Counted from the first letter of the stretch, positions 9,201 through 16,689 are shown. The stretch: 64,000 bases of DNA from Methylobacterium oryzihabitans (GCF_004004555.2 NZ_SACP01000012.1:123102-187101), one strand, 5' to 3'. Made by a program: numbers and translations. Notes: generated from the letters alone by a model not told the origin.

Positions 9201-10141
9201 GGGTCGGGCTGTTCGAGGTGCTCGACCTGCCGATGCTGCGCTCCGCGGCGATCCCGCACGCGCCCTACCTCGCCGCCTACACCGCGCCGTGGTCGCCGGT
9301 GGCGGTGCAACGCTCGGTCGGCGGCGGGGCGTTCGAGGACGACGCCACGCTCGGCGCCCGCTCGATCGTCGGGCGGCTGACCGCGCCGCTGCATCGCGGC
9401 CCGGCCGGGCGCTGGGACCGGGTCAACACGCTCCACGTCGAGGTGCCGGCCGGCGCCGAGCTGGCGGCGGCGACCGACCTCGCGGTGCTGGCCGGCGCCA
9501 ACGTCGCGGCCCTGCGCCTGCCGTCCGGCGAGTGGGAGGTGCTGCAATGGGCGGGCGCGGTGCTGGCGGCGCCGGGCCGCTACCGCCTGTCGCGGCTCTT
9601 GCGCGGCCAGCTCGGGACGGAGGCGGTGATGGCCGACGTGATCCCGGCCGGGGCGGCGTTCGTGGTGCTGACCGATGCACTGGTGCAATCCGGCGCGCCG
9701 CTCGCCACCCGCACCCTGCCGCAGGTCGTGCGCTGGGGGCCCCTCGGCGAGCCGCCGGACGCCGCGTCGTGGCAGGCGGCACCGCTGACGGTGCGGGGCG
9801 TGGGATTGCGGCCCTACGCGCCGGCCCACGCCCGGGCGCGGCGGCTCGGCAACGGCGACCTCGCGCTGACCTGGATCCGCCGCACCCGCCTCGACGGCGA
9901 CGCGTGGGAACAGGCCGAAGTGCCGCTCGCCGAGGAACGCGAAGCCTACGAGCTGGACGTGCTGGCCGGCGACGGGTCGGTGCTGCGCACCCTCGCGGCG
10001 AGCGAGCCGGCCGTCACCTACACCGCGGCGATGCAGGCGGCCGACGCCGGCGGGCCGGTCGCGGCCGTGTCGCTGGCGCTGTTCCAGCTCTCGACCACCT
10101 GGGGCCGCGGCGCGGCCCTGCGCACCACCCTGCATCTCTGA
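6227..10141 (+). CDS. giant GTA-type tail/host-contact protein with TIM-barrel domain
   Basis: This 1304-residue protein corresponds to GTA gene 15. It starts with a Gly/Ala-rich hydrophobic segment (about residues 5-45), followed by a baseplate-like region. A glycoside-hydrolase-like TIM barrel lies at roughly residues 430-760, with motifs such as IGSEMIGLT and FVGIDNYMPLADWRDGFD. The C-terminal half resembles the phage-tail_3 domain. It forms the central tip of the tail and probably contacts and penetrates the cell wall. It is co-transcribed with the peptidase gene. A long antisense frame over the same region is a composition artefact. Confidence 0.88.
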   Translation: MSTLVLSYAGKAAGTALGGPLGGLLGGVAGTLAGGLLDRALFGSRPKPQINTGPRLTDLYVTASTEGAAVARVYGRTRVAGQILWATKLKETQHVERVKTSGGKGMPTQKTFNVTYSYSVSVAVALCEGPISGLGQVYADGTPLVLARYVHRLYLGGEDQGPDPKIEAVEGAGRAPAYRGLAYLVFEDLPLAAFGNRVPVITAEIIRRPPAVTGTPVLEELMTAVTLIPAMGEFVYATVPVTASPGLGSLSGQNTVSGGIDLARALDQLQAEAPQCRHVSLVVAWHGTDLRLDACRILPKVERAAKVTSHPWQAGGLTREGAPVVSLLADGTPAVGGAPADWSVVQAIHELKRRGFLVTLYPFVMMDIPAGNGLPDPYGGAEQAAFPWRGRITCHPAPGRPGSPDKTGAAADAVAAFFGTTTGADLAWTGATVTSAKPAEWSFSRFILTCARLAEAAGGVDSFLIGSEMIGLTTLRSDSSTFPAVARLRALAAEARAILGPGTAIGYGADWTEYASHRPADGSGDVFFHLDPLWADPAINFVGIDNYMPLADWRDGFDHLDARAGTASTCDPAYLRANVAGGEGFDWYYASLADRDAQIRTPIADTAHGEHWVFRVKDLRGWWSNAHHDRPGGVRAATPTAWVPGSKPVWFTELGCPAVDKGANQPNVFVDPKSSESFLPYYSTGRQDLAVQRAALEAVLAYWRDPAVNPAAPAYGGRMVAAERIYLWTWDARPYPEFPLQRGAWADAANYHLGHWLNGRLGLPSLAAVVADLCAGSGAAVDVSRLVGVVQGYAITDVQALRDSLAPLRTAFFFDGAESQGRLVFAPLAGPVAASFGPDELVASEGGSDLTRTRGEETALPGVLALSYLDPTRAYQTAAVEARRLDGRAASVSRVSLPLALDTGAARGLARALLYQAVTERESVVTVLPPSALALDPGDVVAIGAEATEYRLTRLGHERGRPASGVRVDAGVFAYRDGNPEAREPSPPVVAGVGLFEVLDLPMLRSAAIPHAPYLAAYTAPWSPVAVQRSVGGGAFEDDATLGARSIVGRLTAPLHRGPAGRWDRVNTLHVEVPAGAELAAATDLAVLAGANVAALRLPSGEWEVLQWAGAVLAAPGRYRLSRLLRGQLGTEAVMADVIPAGAAFVVLTDALVQSGAPLATRTLPQVVRWGPLGEPPDAASWQAAPLTVRGVGLRPYAPAHARARRLGNGDLALTWIRRTRLDGDAWEQAEVPLAEEREAYELDVLAGDGSVLRTLAASEPAVTYTAAMQAADAGGPVAAVSLALFQLSTTWGRGAALRTTLHL

Positions 10142-10150
10142 GGCGACCCG

Positions 10151-10906
10151 ATGGACGCGACCCCGCTGCTCGCGCTGCCGCTGCTGGCGGCGGCGCAGGC
10201 GCAGAAGCACATCACCCACAACGAGGCGCTGGGCGCCCTCGACACGCTGGTCCAGCTCGCGGTGCGCGACAAGGACCGCACCGCGCCGCCGGCCGACCCG
10301 GCCGAGGGCGACCGCTACCTGATCGCCTCGGCGGCCCCGAGCGGCGCCTGGGCCGGCTGGGCCGGGCGGGTGGTGCGGTTCGAGGACGGCGCGTGGCGCT
10401 CGTTCGTGGCGCGGCCGGGCTGGCTGGCCTACGTCGCCGACGAGGCGGCGCTCTACGCCTATGACGGCGCGGCGTGGCGCCGGCCGGGCGTGGTGACGGT
10501 GGCGGCGCGCATCAACTTCGACGCCTACCTGTCGGCCGACGCCTGGACGCGGGTGCCGTTCAACGAGGCGGCATCGAACGACCAGGGCGCGTTCGACGCC
10601 GGCGCCAACAGCATCACCGTGCCGCTGGCGGGCGCCTACGCGGTGCAGGCCGGGCTGACCTACCGGCGCAACGGCACGAGCGCACCGAGCGCGCTGGAAC
10701 TGCGGTTCGAGCGCAACGGCGCGGCGGCCGGGGCGGGCCGGGCGGCGGCGACCGGCACGCTGGTGAGCGAGGTGACGGCGTTGGGGCTGTCGGCGGTGCT
10801 GGTGCTGGCGGCCGGCGACGTCGTGACGGTGGCGGCGCGGTTCACCGGCGCAGACGGCTATCTCGCCGCGGCCGACTCGGGGTGGGGCCTCCACCGCCTG
10901 CCCTGA
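10151..10906 (+). CDS. DUF2793 protein, probable tail fibre or tip accessory
   Basis: This 251-residue protein has an N-terminal DUF2793 domain (about residues 1-115) marked by LPLLAAAQAQKHITHNEAL and a repeated GAW pattern. The C-terminal ~130 residues are rich in beta-strand and contain NSITVPLAGAYAVQAGLTY, which recalls the C1q/TNF-like jelly-roll heads of phage fibres; that fold is inferred. It follows the giant tail protein by nine bases, where receptor-binding or accessory tail proteins are usually encoded. Confidence 0.72.
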   Translation: MDATPLLALPLLAAAQAQKHITHNEALGALDTLVQLAVRDKDRTAPPADPAEGDRYLIASAAPSGAWAGWAGRVVRFEDGAWRSFVARPGWLAYVADEAALYAYDGAAWRRPGVVTVAARINFDAYLSADAWTRVPFNEAASNDQGAFDAGANSITVPLAGAYAVQAGLTYRRNGTSAPSALELRFERNGAAAGAGRAAATGTLVSEVTALGLSAVLVLAAGDVVTVAARFTGADGYLAAADSGWGLHRLP

Positions 10907-10935
10907 GCCGCCGACCCTCTCTCTGATCGTCCACC

Positions 10936-10960
10936 GCCCGCCCTCACCGGCGGGCTTTTT
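10936..10960 (+). terminator. rho-independent terminator after the tail operon
   Basis: A 7-bp stem, GCCCGCC (10936-10942) with GGCGGGC (10949-10955), has a 6-base loop and is followed by five T residues. It lies between the DUF2793 stop and the endolysin start, so it may lower lysis-gene expression relative to the tail genes. Confidence 0.75.
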
Positions 10961-10979
10961 CGTGCCCGGAGACATCACC

Positions 10980-11510
10980 ATGGCCGCAGAGACATTCGGG
11001 CGGGCGCTCGCGCTCGTCCTGCGCCACGAGGGCGGCTACGTCGACCATCCGAAGGATCCCGGCGGGGCGACCAATCTCGGCGTGACGATCGGCACCCTCG
11101 GCGACTGGCTCGGCCGGCCGGCGACGAAGGCCGAGGTGAAGGCGCTGACGCCGGCAGGCGTCGGGCCGATCTACCGGGCCCGGTACTGGAACGCGGTGCG
11201 CGGCGACGAGCTGCCGGCGGGCCTGGACGTCGCCGTGTTCGACTTCGCGGTGAACTCGGGCCCGGCGCGGGCGATCATGGCGCTCCAGCGCGCCGCCGGG
11301 GTCGCCGACGATGGCCGGCTCGGCCCCATCAGCCTGAAGGCGATCCACGCGCGAGCGAGCGCCGACCTCGTGCAGCTCGTCTGCGCCGACCGCCTCGCCT
11401 TCCTGCGCCGCCTCTCGACCTGGCCGAGCTTCGGCCGCGGCTGGGCGCGCCGCGTCGCCGGCGTGCGCGCCGAGGCCCTGCGCCAGACCCGGCTGGCCCC
11501 CGCCGCCTGA
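10980..11510 (+). CDS. GH108 family endolysin (N-acetylmuramidase-type)
   Basis: This 176-residue endolysin hydrolyses peptidoglycan at the end of infection. It has the GH108 signature RHEGGYVDHPKDPGGATN, with the catalytic Glu17 in the EGGY motif, and a C-terminal peptidoglycan-binding-like region with LGPISLKAI. The ATG at 10980 is preferred over an upstream GTG at 10962 because GGAG at 10968-10971 is well placed. There is no signal peptide, so export would need a holin. The two small membrane-protein genes that follow could supply that. Confidence 0.88.
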   Translation: MAAETFGRALALVLRHEGGYVDHPKDPGGATNLGVTIGTLGDWLGRPATKAEVKALTPAGVGPIYRARYWNAVRGDELPAGLDVAVFDFAVNSGPARAIMALQRAAGVADDGRLGPISLKAIHARASADLVQLVCADRLAFLRRLSTWPSFGRGWARRVAGVRAEALRQTRLAPAA

Positions 11511-11560
11511 TCCCGCTCCCGCGCGCCGGCGGCCTCCGGCGCATCCCCCGAGGTGTTTCG

Positions 11561-11752
11561 ATGCGCAAGATCCTCACCCCCGGCGTCGTGGCCGGGCTGC
11601 TCGCGGCGGGCGCGGTCGCGGCCGGCCTCGCCGGTCGCCCGGCCCTGGCGGCGTTCCTGTCCGATCCGGACACCGCGGCCCACGTCGTGACCGCGGCCGG
11701 CGCGATTGGCGCCCTGGTGGCCGGCGCCCTCCAGGGCGTGCGGGCCGAGTAA
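11561..11752 (+). CDS. small two-span membrane protein, holin candidate
   Basis: This 63-residue protein has two hydrophobic Ala/Gly-rich spans, about residues 7-25 and 38-58, separated by a short polar loop. Size, two spans and position just after the endolysin fit a class II holin. There is no sequence signature to prove it; it could also be an unrelated phage membrane protein. Confidence 0.55.
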   Translation: MRKILTPGVVAGLLAAGAVAAGLAGRPALAAFLSDPDTAAHVVTAAGAIGALVAGALQGVRAE

Positions 11753-11808
11753 GGCCCCTCCCCCCGGCGGCCACCCGGCCGCCGGTTCCTCTCACGCGAG
11801 GTCCCGCG

Positions 11809-12189
11809 ATGCTCGACGCGCTCATCCACCACGGCAAGACGGCGGCGGCGGCGATCGGCGTGGTCGGGTCGCTCGGGGCGGCCTACCTCGCGAGCGGCCT
11901 GCCGGTGCCGGCGACGCAGGCATTCGTGCGCGCCGAGGTGGCTGGTGTTGCCGGCAAGATCGACGGGCTGACGCTGGCGCAGCTGGAACTGCAGCGGCGC
12001 ACGCTGGTGCACACCCGGGCCCGGCTGCGGGCGGAGCTGACCGCGAGCGGGGCGCTGCGGGCGCGGGCGGATGCGGTGCATCGGCTGGCGCTCGACCGGC
12101 GCGCGGCCGAGATCGGCGACGAACTGGCCGAGCTGGAGCGCGAGGACGAGGGCCTGCGCCTGCGCATCGATCGGCTGCGCGCAGGTTGA
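11809..12189 (+). CDS. membrane-anchored coiled-coil protein of the lysis cassette (spanin-like)
   Basis: This 126-residue protein has one N-terminal membrane span (about residues 11-33). A long, charged, Leu-rich helical segment follows (about residues 50-124), rich in Arg, Glu and Ala with heptad-like spacing. An N-terminal anchor with a coiled coil is the architecture of inner-membrane spanins (Rz-like), and the gene is the last one before the attachment site, after endolysin and holin-like genes. No partner outer-membrane spanin lipoprotein was seen. The function is inferred from architecture and place only. Confidence 0.5.
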   Translation: MLDALIHHGKTAAAAIGVVGSLGAAYLASGLPVPATQAFVRAEVAGVAGKIDGLTLAQLELQRRTLVHTRARLRAELTASGALRARADAVHRLALDRRAAEIGDELAELEREDEGLRLRIDRLRAG

Positions 12190-12381
12190 GGACCGTCACC
12201 GCCGACTCCGATCCTCCGTCGGCCTCATCACCGCCCGCATGGGAGGCGATCGCCAGCCTGTGTCGAAGGGGGTTTCGGCGACACGGGCGTTAGACATTTC
12301 GCGAAATTCTCCAACGATCTCGTCGAAAGCTAGACATGCCCCAAGCCGTCATGTCGTTGTCTTAGACGGTTTGAAACCTGC

Positions 12382-12425
12382 CTCTGACTCCGTTAGTCGT
12401 GGTTCGAATCCACGTCCCCCAGCCA
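12382..12425 (+). other. prophage attachment site: 3' fragment of tRNA-Gln(CUG)
   Basis: The sequence reads as the 3' part of a tRNA. It has anticodon loop CTCTGAC (12382-12388, anticodon CTG), anticodon 3' strand TCCGT, a 4-base variable loop, T arm CGTGG-TTCGAAT-CCACG (12398-12414), acceptor strand TCCCCCA, discriminator G and CCA. U1-A72 (implied) and G73 are typical of tRNA-Gln. The bases upstream (CCTGC) cannot pair with TCCGT, and no acceptor 5' strand exists within 90 bases, so only a 3' fragment is present. Such fragments arise when integrases recombine in the anticodon loop. Confidence 0.8.
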
Positions 12426-12672
12426 CTTCTCCCCCGGGCACGCGCCGACCTGCAGCGACCGGGCCACGTTGTCCTCGCTATACGAGCCGGATCGGAGTGT
12501 CGGGTTCGCCGACGCACGCGCATCGCGAACCGGCGAGCACAGACTCGGCCTGGGACGTGACCGCGCCGGGCGAGGTCGTCCGACGCCCTTCCGGCCGGCG
12601 TTGGACGCCCGTTCGACACGACGTCCGGAGGTCGAAGGGGATGAGAAACCTGCCCCCGATGCGGTCCGGCAC

Positions 12673-12858
12673 TCAGCCGCGCAGCGACACGCCGAGATGG
12701 GCGGCGACCGTCGAGGCCCGCGGCCCGATCTGTCGCACCGCCTGACGCAGTTGCTCGTCGGTGATGCCGAGCCGTTCGCTCCAATGGGCGCGACTCTTGT
12801 CGCAGTAGATGTCGATGGTCTGGATCGCGCGATGCGGCGAAGACGGTCCGGACGCCAT
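12673..12858 (-). CDS. DUF3606 domain small protein
   Basis: This 61-residue protein has the DUF3606 pattern: IDIYCDKSRAHWSERLGIT, then EEQLR-like TDEQLRQAVRQIG and a terminal AAHLG. These small proteins are widespread in Methylobacterium and other rhizobia, often in many copies, and have no established function. The ATG at 12858 gives a normal family length. It is the first chromosomal gene after the attachment site; nothing convincing was seen in 12426-12672. Confidence 0.75.
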   Translation of the reverse strand: MASGPSSPHRAIQTIDIYCDKSRAHWSERLGITDEQLRQAVRQIGPRASTVAAHLGVSLRG

Positions 12859-12925
12859 GGGAAGGCTCGCCTGCTGAAGAAGAGAAGGGATTTGCCGGGG
12901 CCCGCGTGGAGCATCGGCACCTTCG

Positions 12926-13564
12926 TCAACGTGGCTGCGGCGGATTCGTTGCCGGCGGATCGGCGCGGTCCGCCGGGGCGGGCCGCCGGCGCAGGAGGTC
13001 GAGCCGGTAGGCGTCGGCGCGGGTCGCGACGACCGGCTCCAGGATGTCCCGGGCCTCCGCGATGAACAGGTCGGCCGCCTCGTCGCCGCCGAGCGGGTAG
13101 TCGGTCTCGCCGGTCCAGTGGACCAGCACGACGTCACCGCCGGGCGCGAGGCTCGCCCGCACCCGCCCGGCGAGCCGGGCGACGTCGGCGCGATCGAGGT
13201 AGTAGATCACCTCCGACAGCAGGATCAGGTCGAACCGGTCCTCCGGCCACTCATCCGGGATGCGGGTGCGGGCGAAGCGGATGTGAGGCTGGTCGGCGCA
13301 GCGCCTCCGCGCCTGGGCCAGGGCGGCCTCGGCCACGTCGAGGCCGAGCAGCGCGTCGCAGCGCCGGCCGAGGGCGGCGGTCAGCACGCCGATCGAGCAG
13401 CCGACCTCCAGGGCCGTGGCGTAGCGCGCGCGCGGCAGCGCCGCGAGCGTCGCGGCATACTTGTCGCGCTCGTAGGCGCTGGTGGCGAAGTCCCACGGGT
13501 CCGGGTCGGCGGCGTAGCGGGCGTCGAAATAGTCCGGCGGCAGCGAGGCGGGGTGGCGGCTCAT
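12926..13564 (-). CDS. NodS-like class I SAM-dependent methyltransferase
   Basis: This 212-residue methyltransferase has the AdoMet-binding motif I LEVGCSIGVLTAALG (about residues 51-65), acidic motif II LGLDVAEAAL and motif IV FDLILLSEVIYYLD. The N-terminal PDYFDARYAADPDPWDF pattern is typical of the NodS family, whose founding member N-methylates chito-oligosaccharide signals. Its start overlaps the deacetylase stop by four bases, making it the last gene of a four-gene operon. The acceptor is unknown; an amino sugar freed by the deacetylase is a plausible but unproven substrate. Confidence 0.82.
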   Translation of the reverse strand: MSRHPASLPPDYFDARYAADPDPWDFATSAYERDKYAATLAALPRARYATALEVGCSIGVLTAALGRRCDALLGLDVAEAALAQARRRCADQPHIRFARTRIPDEWPEDRFDLILLSEVIYYLDRADVARLAGRVRASLAPGGDVVLVHWTGETDYPLGGDEAADLFIAEARDILEPVVATRADAYRLDLLRRRPAPADRADPPATNPPQPR

Positions 13565-14334
13565 GGCTCGACCTCTGGATCAACCTCTGACTCGACCTCC
13601 GGATCGACCTCGACGAAGATCTCGAACGGCTGCGCGAAGCGCGCGATCATCGCCGGCTCCAGCCGGAAGCCGCCGGGATCGTCGGCGATGAGGCCGGTGG
13701 TCTGCGAGCGGTGGGCCGCGACCGCCGCCCGCTTGGCCGGGAGGTGCGCCGCGATGGCGAGGCGGGCGCCCCGCGGTGCCGGCCCGACCTCGGTCCCGGG
13801 CGGCAGCGCCCAGCCCCAGACCGGATAGGCGTGGAGGCGCACCGGGCCGAGGCGGGCGCGGGCGAGCCGGGCGAGCGCGGCGCTGGCCTCGTGGTCGCAA
13901 TGCGGGTCGTGCGCCCAGGTGACGAACAGGGCGGTGGCGCCGCTCTCGCGCGCCGCCGCCGCGATGGCGTCGGCCGCCGCCTCGGCCGCGGGGCCGGCGC
14001 TCGGCACGAAGCGGTCGGGCAGGCGCAGGAAGCGGACATGGACGGCATCGAGCCCGAGTGCCCGGGCGGCCGCGAGGGTCTCAGCCTCGCGCAGGTCGCG
14101 CAGCCGCTCGGGCGGGTGGCTCGGCGAGTTCGGGTGCGAGCCGACGCCGTCGCTCACCACCACCAGCCGCACGGACAGGCCGCGGGCGCAGGCCTCGGCG
14201 ATCAGCCCGCCGCAGCCGAGGCTCTCGTCGTCGGGATGCGGCGCGACCACGACGAGGCCGCCCGGGCCGACGAGGTCGCGCAGGTCGCGCACGGGCAGCG
14301 CCTCCGCGGCGGCGAGGAACGCGTCGGCCCTCAA
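13561..14334 (-). CDS. LmbE/PIG-L family N-deacetylase
   Basis: The zinc-site signature of the PIG-L/LmbE family is clear: APHPDDESLGCGG near residue 30 and HDPHCDHEA near residue 140. These enzymes remove acetyl groups from N-acetylglucosaminyl conjugates, as in mycothiol or GPI biosynthesis. A TTG start at 14334 overlapping the stop of the preceding gene gives 257 residues; a GTG about 14 codons in is an alternative. The tail repeats acidic EVDPEVE units encoded by a small tandem repeat. Both overlaps with neighbours are four bases, so translation is probably coupled. Confidence 0.85.
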   Translation of the reverse strand: MRADAFLAAAEALPVRDLRDLVGPGGLVVVAPHPDDESLGCGGLIAEACARGLSVRLVVVSDGVGSHPNSPSHPPERLRDLREAETLAAARALGLDAVHVRFLRLPDRFVPSAGPAAEAAADAIAAAARESGATALFVTWAHDPHCDHEASAALARLARARLGPVRLHAYPVWGWALPPGTEVGPAPRGARLAIAAHLPAKRAAVAAHRSQTTGLIADDPGGFRLEPAMIARFAQPFEIFVEVDPEVESEVDPEVEP

Positions 14335-15488
14335 CGCGCCGCCTCCGGTTCGGTCCGCCACAGGTCGCCGATCGTGGCGTCCGCTGCCAGGATCTCGGCC
14401 GCCGCGCCGGTCAGCGCCCGGTCGGGGGCCGGCTGGCGCAGATAGGTGGCGAGGTCGCGCGACAGGCGCTCCAGCGGGTGCTCGCGCAGGAAGCCCTGGA
14501 GCCCGACCGAGCGCTGGGCGAGCTGCAGTACGTCGAGCCCGGCCCGCTCGACGGCGAGGCGGGCGAGGTTGACGTAGGCGACGATCCGCTCCGGGGGCAG
14601 CGCCTCCCCGGCGACGACGCGGGCGGCCTGCGCCACCCACAGCCGGGCGCCCTCCAGCGCGATCGCGCCCTCGCCGAGCCGGGCGAGCTGGTGCGGGTCG
14701 GCGCCCCGCCCGGTGCCGGCGAGGTGCCCGCGCCACGCCTCGGCCACCGCCTCGATGCCGCCGAGCTGCACCGCCGCGAAGCGCCACGCGCCGCCGGAGA
14801 AGTGCGGCTGGCGGTGGTAGTCGTCCGGCCCGCCGAGCACCGCGTCGGCCATCACCGTCAGGCCGGTGAAGTCGAGGCGGCCGGTGGCCGAGGCGCGCAT
14901 CCCGTGGGCGCGCCACGCCGACAGGTCGGCCCGCGTGCCGGCCTCAAGCGGCACCACCAGCATCAGCGGCGCCGCCTCGCCGGGGCGGCGGGCGGTGACG
15001 AGGGCGCGGGTGACGAAGCCCGCCCCCGACGCGAAGGTCTTCTCGCCGCTCAGCGCGAGAATCGGGCCGGTGCCGGCCAGGACCAGCCCGCCCTCGGACG
15101 GCTCGGTGTTCCAGACCCCGAACAGGTGGCCGGCGCGGGCGTCGGCGAACAGGCGCCGGCGCTGGGCCGGCGTGCCGTAGCGGGCGACGAGCTGGAGCGC
15201 GTTGACGTGCCCCTCGTAGAGCCGTCCGAGGGCGAGGCTGCCGGCGCCGACGAGGCGCAGCACCGCGGCGAGATCCTGCGCCCCCTTCTCCTCGCCGAGC
15301 CCGGCGCCGCCCTCGTCGCATGGGACCGGGGCCGCGAGCAGGCCGAGCGCGGCGAGATCGGCCACGTCCTCGGCCGGGAAGCCGCCATCGCGGTCCTGCG
15401 CACCGGCCCGGCGGGCGGCGCCGGCGGAGACGGACCGGGCGGCGCGCACGGCCGCCGGCTCGTCGGGAGACGGCCCGGGCTCAGACAT
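14331..15488 (-). CDS. acyl-CoA dehydrogenase family protein
   Basis: This 385-residue protein is recognisable as acyl-CoA dehydrogenase-like: an N-terminal helical domain, a middle beta domain with GVWNTEPSEGG and LSGEKTFASGAGF (about residues 120-160), and a C-terminal four-helix region with QRSVGLQGFLREHPLER. Sequence is divergent from fatty-acid-oxidation enzymes, so an oxidase or monooxygenase-like use of flavin on a biosynthetic intermediate is possible. Encoded between a glycosyltransferase and a deacetylase with overlapping ends, it most likely acts in their pathway rather than in fuel metabolism. Confidence 0.78.
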   Translation of the reverse strand: MSEPGPSPDEPAAVRAARSVSAGAARRAGAQDRDGGFPAEDVADLAALGLLAAPVPCDEGGAGLGEEKGAQDLAAVLRLVGAGSLALGRLYEGHVNALQLVARYGTPAQRRRLFADARAGHLFGVWNTEPSEGGLVLAGTGPILALSGEKTFASGAGFVTRALVTARRPGEAAPLMLVVPLEAGTRADLSAWRAHGMRASATGRLDFTGLTVMADAVLGGPDDYHRQPHFSGGAWRFAAVQLGGIEAVAEAWRGHLAGTGRGADPHQLARLGEGAIALEGARLWVAQAARVVAGEALPPERIVAYVNLARLAVERAGLDVLQLAQRSVGLQGFLREHPLERLSRDLATYLRQPAPDRALTGAAAEILAADATIGDLWRTEPEAAR

Positions 15489-16689
15489 GGCCGGCCGGCT
15501 CCGCCGCGCGGGTCGCCTCCGGGGCCCGGGCCGGGACGAGGCCGACGGCGAGGGCCTCGGGCGTCGGCTCCGGGCTGCGAGACCGGGCGGCGGCGAACCG
15601 GTCGCGCAGGCGCTCGACCTCTCCCAGCAGGCGCAGGACCGCGCGCGCGGTCCGGATCGCGCCCGGCAGGGCGGGGGGCGACAGCGGCCGGGGGGCGAGC
15701 AGCGGGCTTGCCGCCTCGACCGCCGCGATCACCGCGCCGGCCGTACCGAGCTGGGCGATCTCCCGGGCCGCCCCGGCCCGCAGGCCGAGCCACGGCGCCC
15801 AGGCCGGCACGCGGCCGATCCGGCCGGCGGCGTGCCACCGCCGCAGCCGGCGCCGGACCGCGAGGCGCAGCAGCGCCCGCCATGGCGGCTCCAGGCGCGG
15901 GTCGCAGGGGCTGGCGGGATCCTCGCAGCGCCGCCGCATCGTCTCGGCGGCGCCCCCCGGCGCCCGGCCGTCGAGGCGGCCGGAAGTGACGACGGTGATC
16001 TCCGGGGCGTGGCGCAGCCGGGCGTCGCGGGCGAGCAGCGCGGCGACGAAGGCCCGGTCCTCGCCCACCGGCAGCGCCGGCAGGCCGCCGGCGGCCCGGT
16101 AGGCGTCGAGGCGCACCGCGAGGGTCGCGCCGGAAGCGGTGGCGTGGTTCGGCCAGGGATCGTGCGGCAGCGGGTCGAGGCGGGCGGCGAGTTCGTCGAG
16201 CAGCACCTCGTAGGCGCCCTCCAGCCGGCCGCGGGCGTGCAGGCGCGCGGGCAGGCGCGCCGCCTCGTCCGGGTTGAGGGCGATCCGGCCGGCGACCGCG
16301 TCGGCTCCGGCGTCGATCGCCGCGAGGTTGAGGGCGACCCAGTCCGGCGGGACCCGGCTGTCGGCGTCGGTGGTGAGGATCACGCCGTCCGCGCCCCCGC
16401 CCTCCTCCAGCCAGGACGCGGCCGCCTCCATCGCCTCGCGCCGGGCCCATCCGGCATGGGCGCCGGCGAAGTCCTGCGCGACGACGCGGACCGCCAGCCC
16501 CGGGACGTCGGCCCGGGCCGCCACCACGGCGGCGGTCGCGTCGGTGCAGTTGTTGAGGAACAGGACGAGGCCGAGCGTCCGGCCGCCGAGGCCGTCCTGC
16601 CGGGCGAGGGCGTCGAGGCAGGCGCCGATGCGCTGCGCCTCGTTGCGGACCGGAATCGCCACCACCGCCCGGAACGGGCGCGCCATCAT
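15481..16689 (-). CDS. family 2 glycosyltransferase, first gene of a four-gene operon
   Basis: A GT-A fold is indicated by AIPVRNEAQRIGACLDAL at the N-terminus and the metal-binding TTDADSRVPPDW (about residues 95-105). The start at 16689 (two adjacent ATGs) fits the usual short N-terminus; the open frame upstream lacks coding character. About 402 residues, with a C-terminal helical extension beyond the catalytic domain. Its stop overlaps the acyl-CoA dehydrogenase start by eight bases. Donor and acceptor cannot be read from the sequence. Confidence 0.82.
   Translation of the reverse strand: MMARPFRAVVAIPVRNEAQRIGACLDALARQDGLGGRTLGLVLFLNNCTDATAAVVAARADVPGLAVRVVAQDFAGAHAGWARREAMEAAASWLEEGGGADGVILTTDADSRVPPDWVALNLAAIDAGADAVAGRIALNPDEAARLPARLHARGRLEGAYEVLLDELAARLDPLPHDPWPNHATASGATLAVRLDAYRAAGGLPALPVGEDRAFVAALLARDARLRHAPEITVVTSGRLDGRAPGGAAETMRRRCEDPASPCDPRLEPPWRALLRLAVRRRLRRWHAAGRIGRVPAWAPWLGLRAGAAREIAQLGTAGAVIAAVEAASPLLAPRPLSPPALPGAIRTARAVLRLLGEVERLRDRFAAARSRSPEPTPEALAVGLVPARAPEATRAAEPAGHV

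Larger units (their letters stand above)
1..12425 (+). mobile_element. right end of an integrated prophage with a GTA-like tail module
   Basis: A co-directional run encodes tape measure, DUF2460, DUF2163, NlpC/P60 peptidase, GTA TIM-barrel tail protein, DUF2793, GH108 endolysin and two small membrane proteins. It ends at a tRNA-Gln 3' fragment at 12382-12425. The tail gene order matches genes 11 to 15 of the Rhodobacter gene transfer agent. A dedicated lysis cassette and a tRNA attachment site argue for a prophage rather than a domesticated GTA. Head genes, integrase and the other attachment site must lie left of the window. GC content matches the host except for the insert at about 2596-4900. 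Confidence 0.85.

Noticed and set aside
6140..10981. 1613-codon open frame on the minus strand over the tail genes
   Set aside because: It is the complement of the well-supported giant tail gene. Very high third-position GC removes stop codons from the other frames, and the translation is low-complexity Arg/Gly/Pro without any domain.
2..12189. Interpretation as a resident gene transfer agent rather than a prophage
   Set aside because: The tail genes are GTA-like, but the adjoining endolysin and holin-like genes, the moron and the tRNA attachment site fit a lysogenic phage better. Head genes outside the window would settle it.
12382..12425. Reading the tRNA fragment as a class II tRNA-Ser with a long variable arm
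   Set aside because: GACT-CCGTT-AGTC can fold as a hairpin, but with U1-A72 implied, G73 and a CTG anticodon loop directly 5' of TCCGT, the fragment fits tRNA-Gln with a 4-base variable loop.
12362..12929. Minus-strand frames ending in GWGTWIRTTT or LGDVDSNHD
   Set aside because: These peptides are translations of the antisense of the tRNA fragment and are well-known annotation artefacts.
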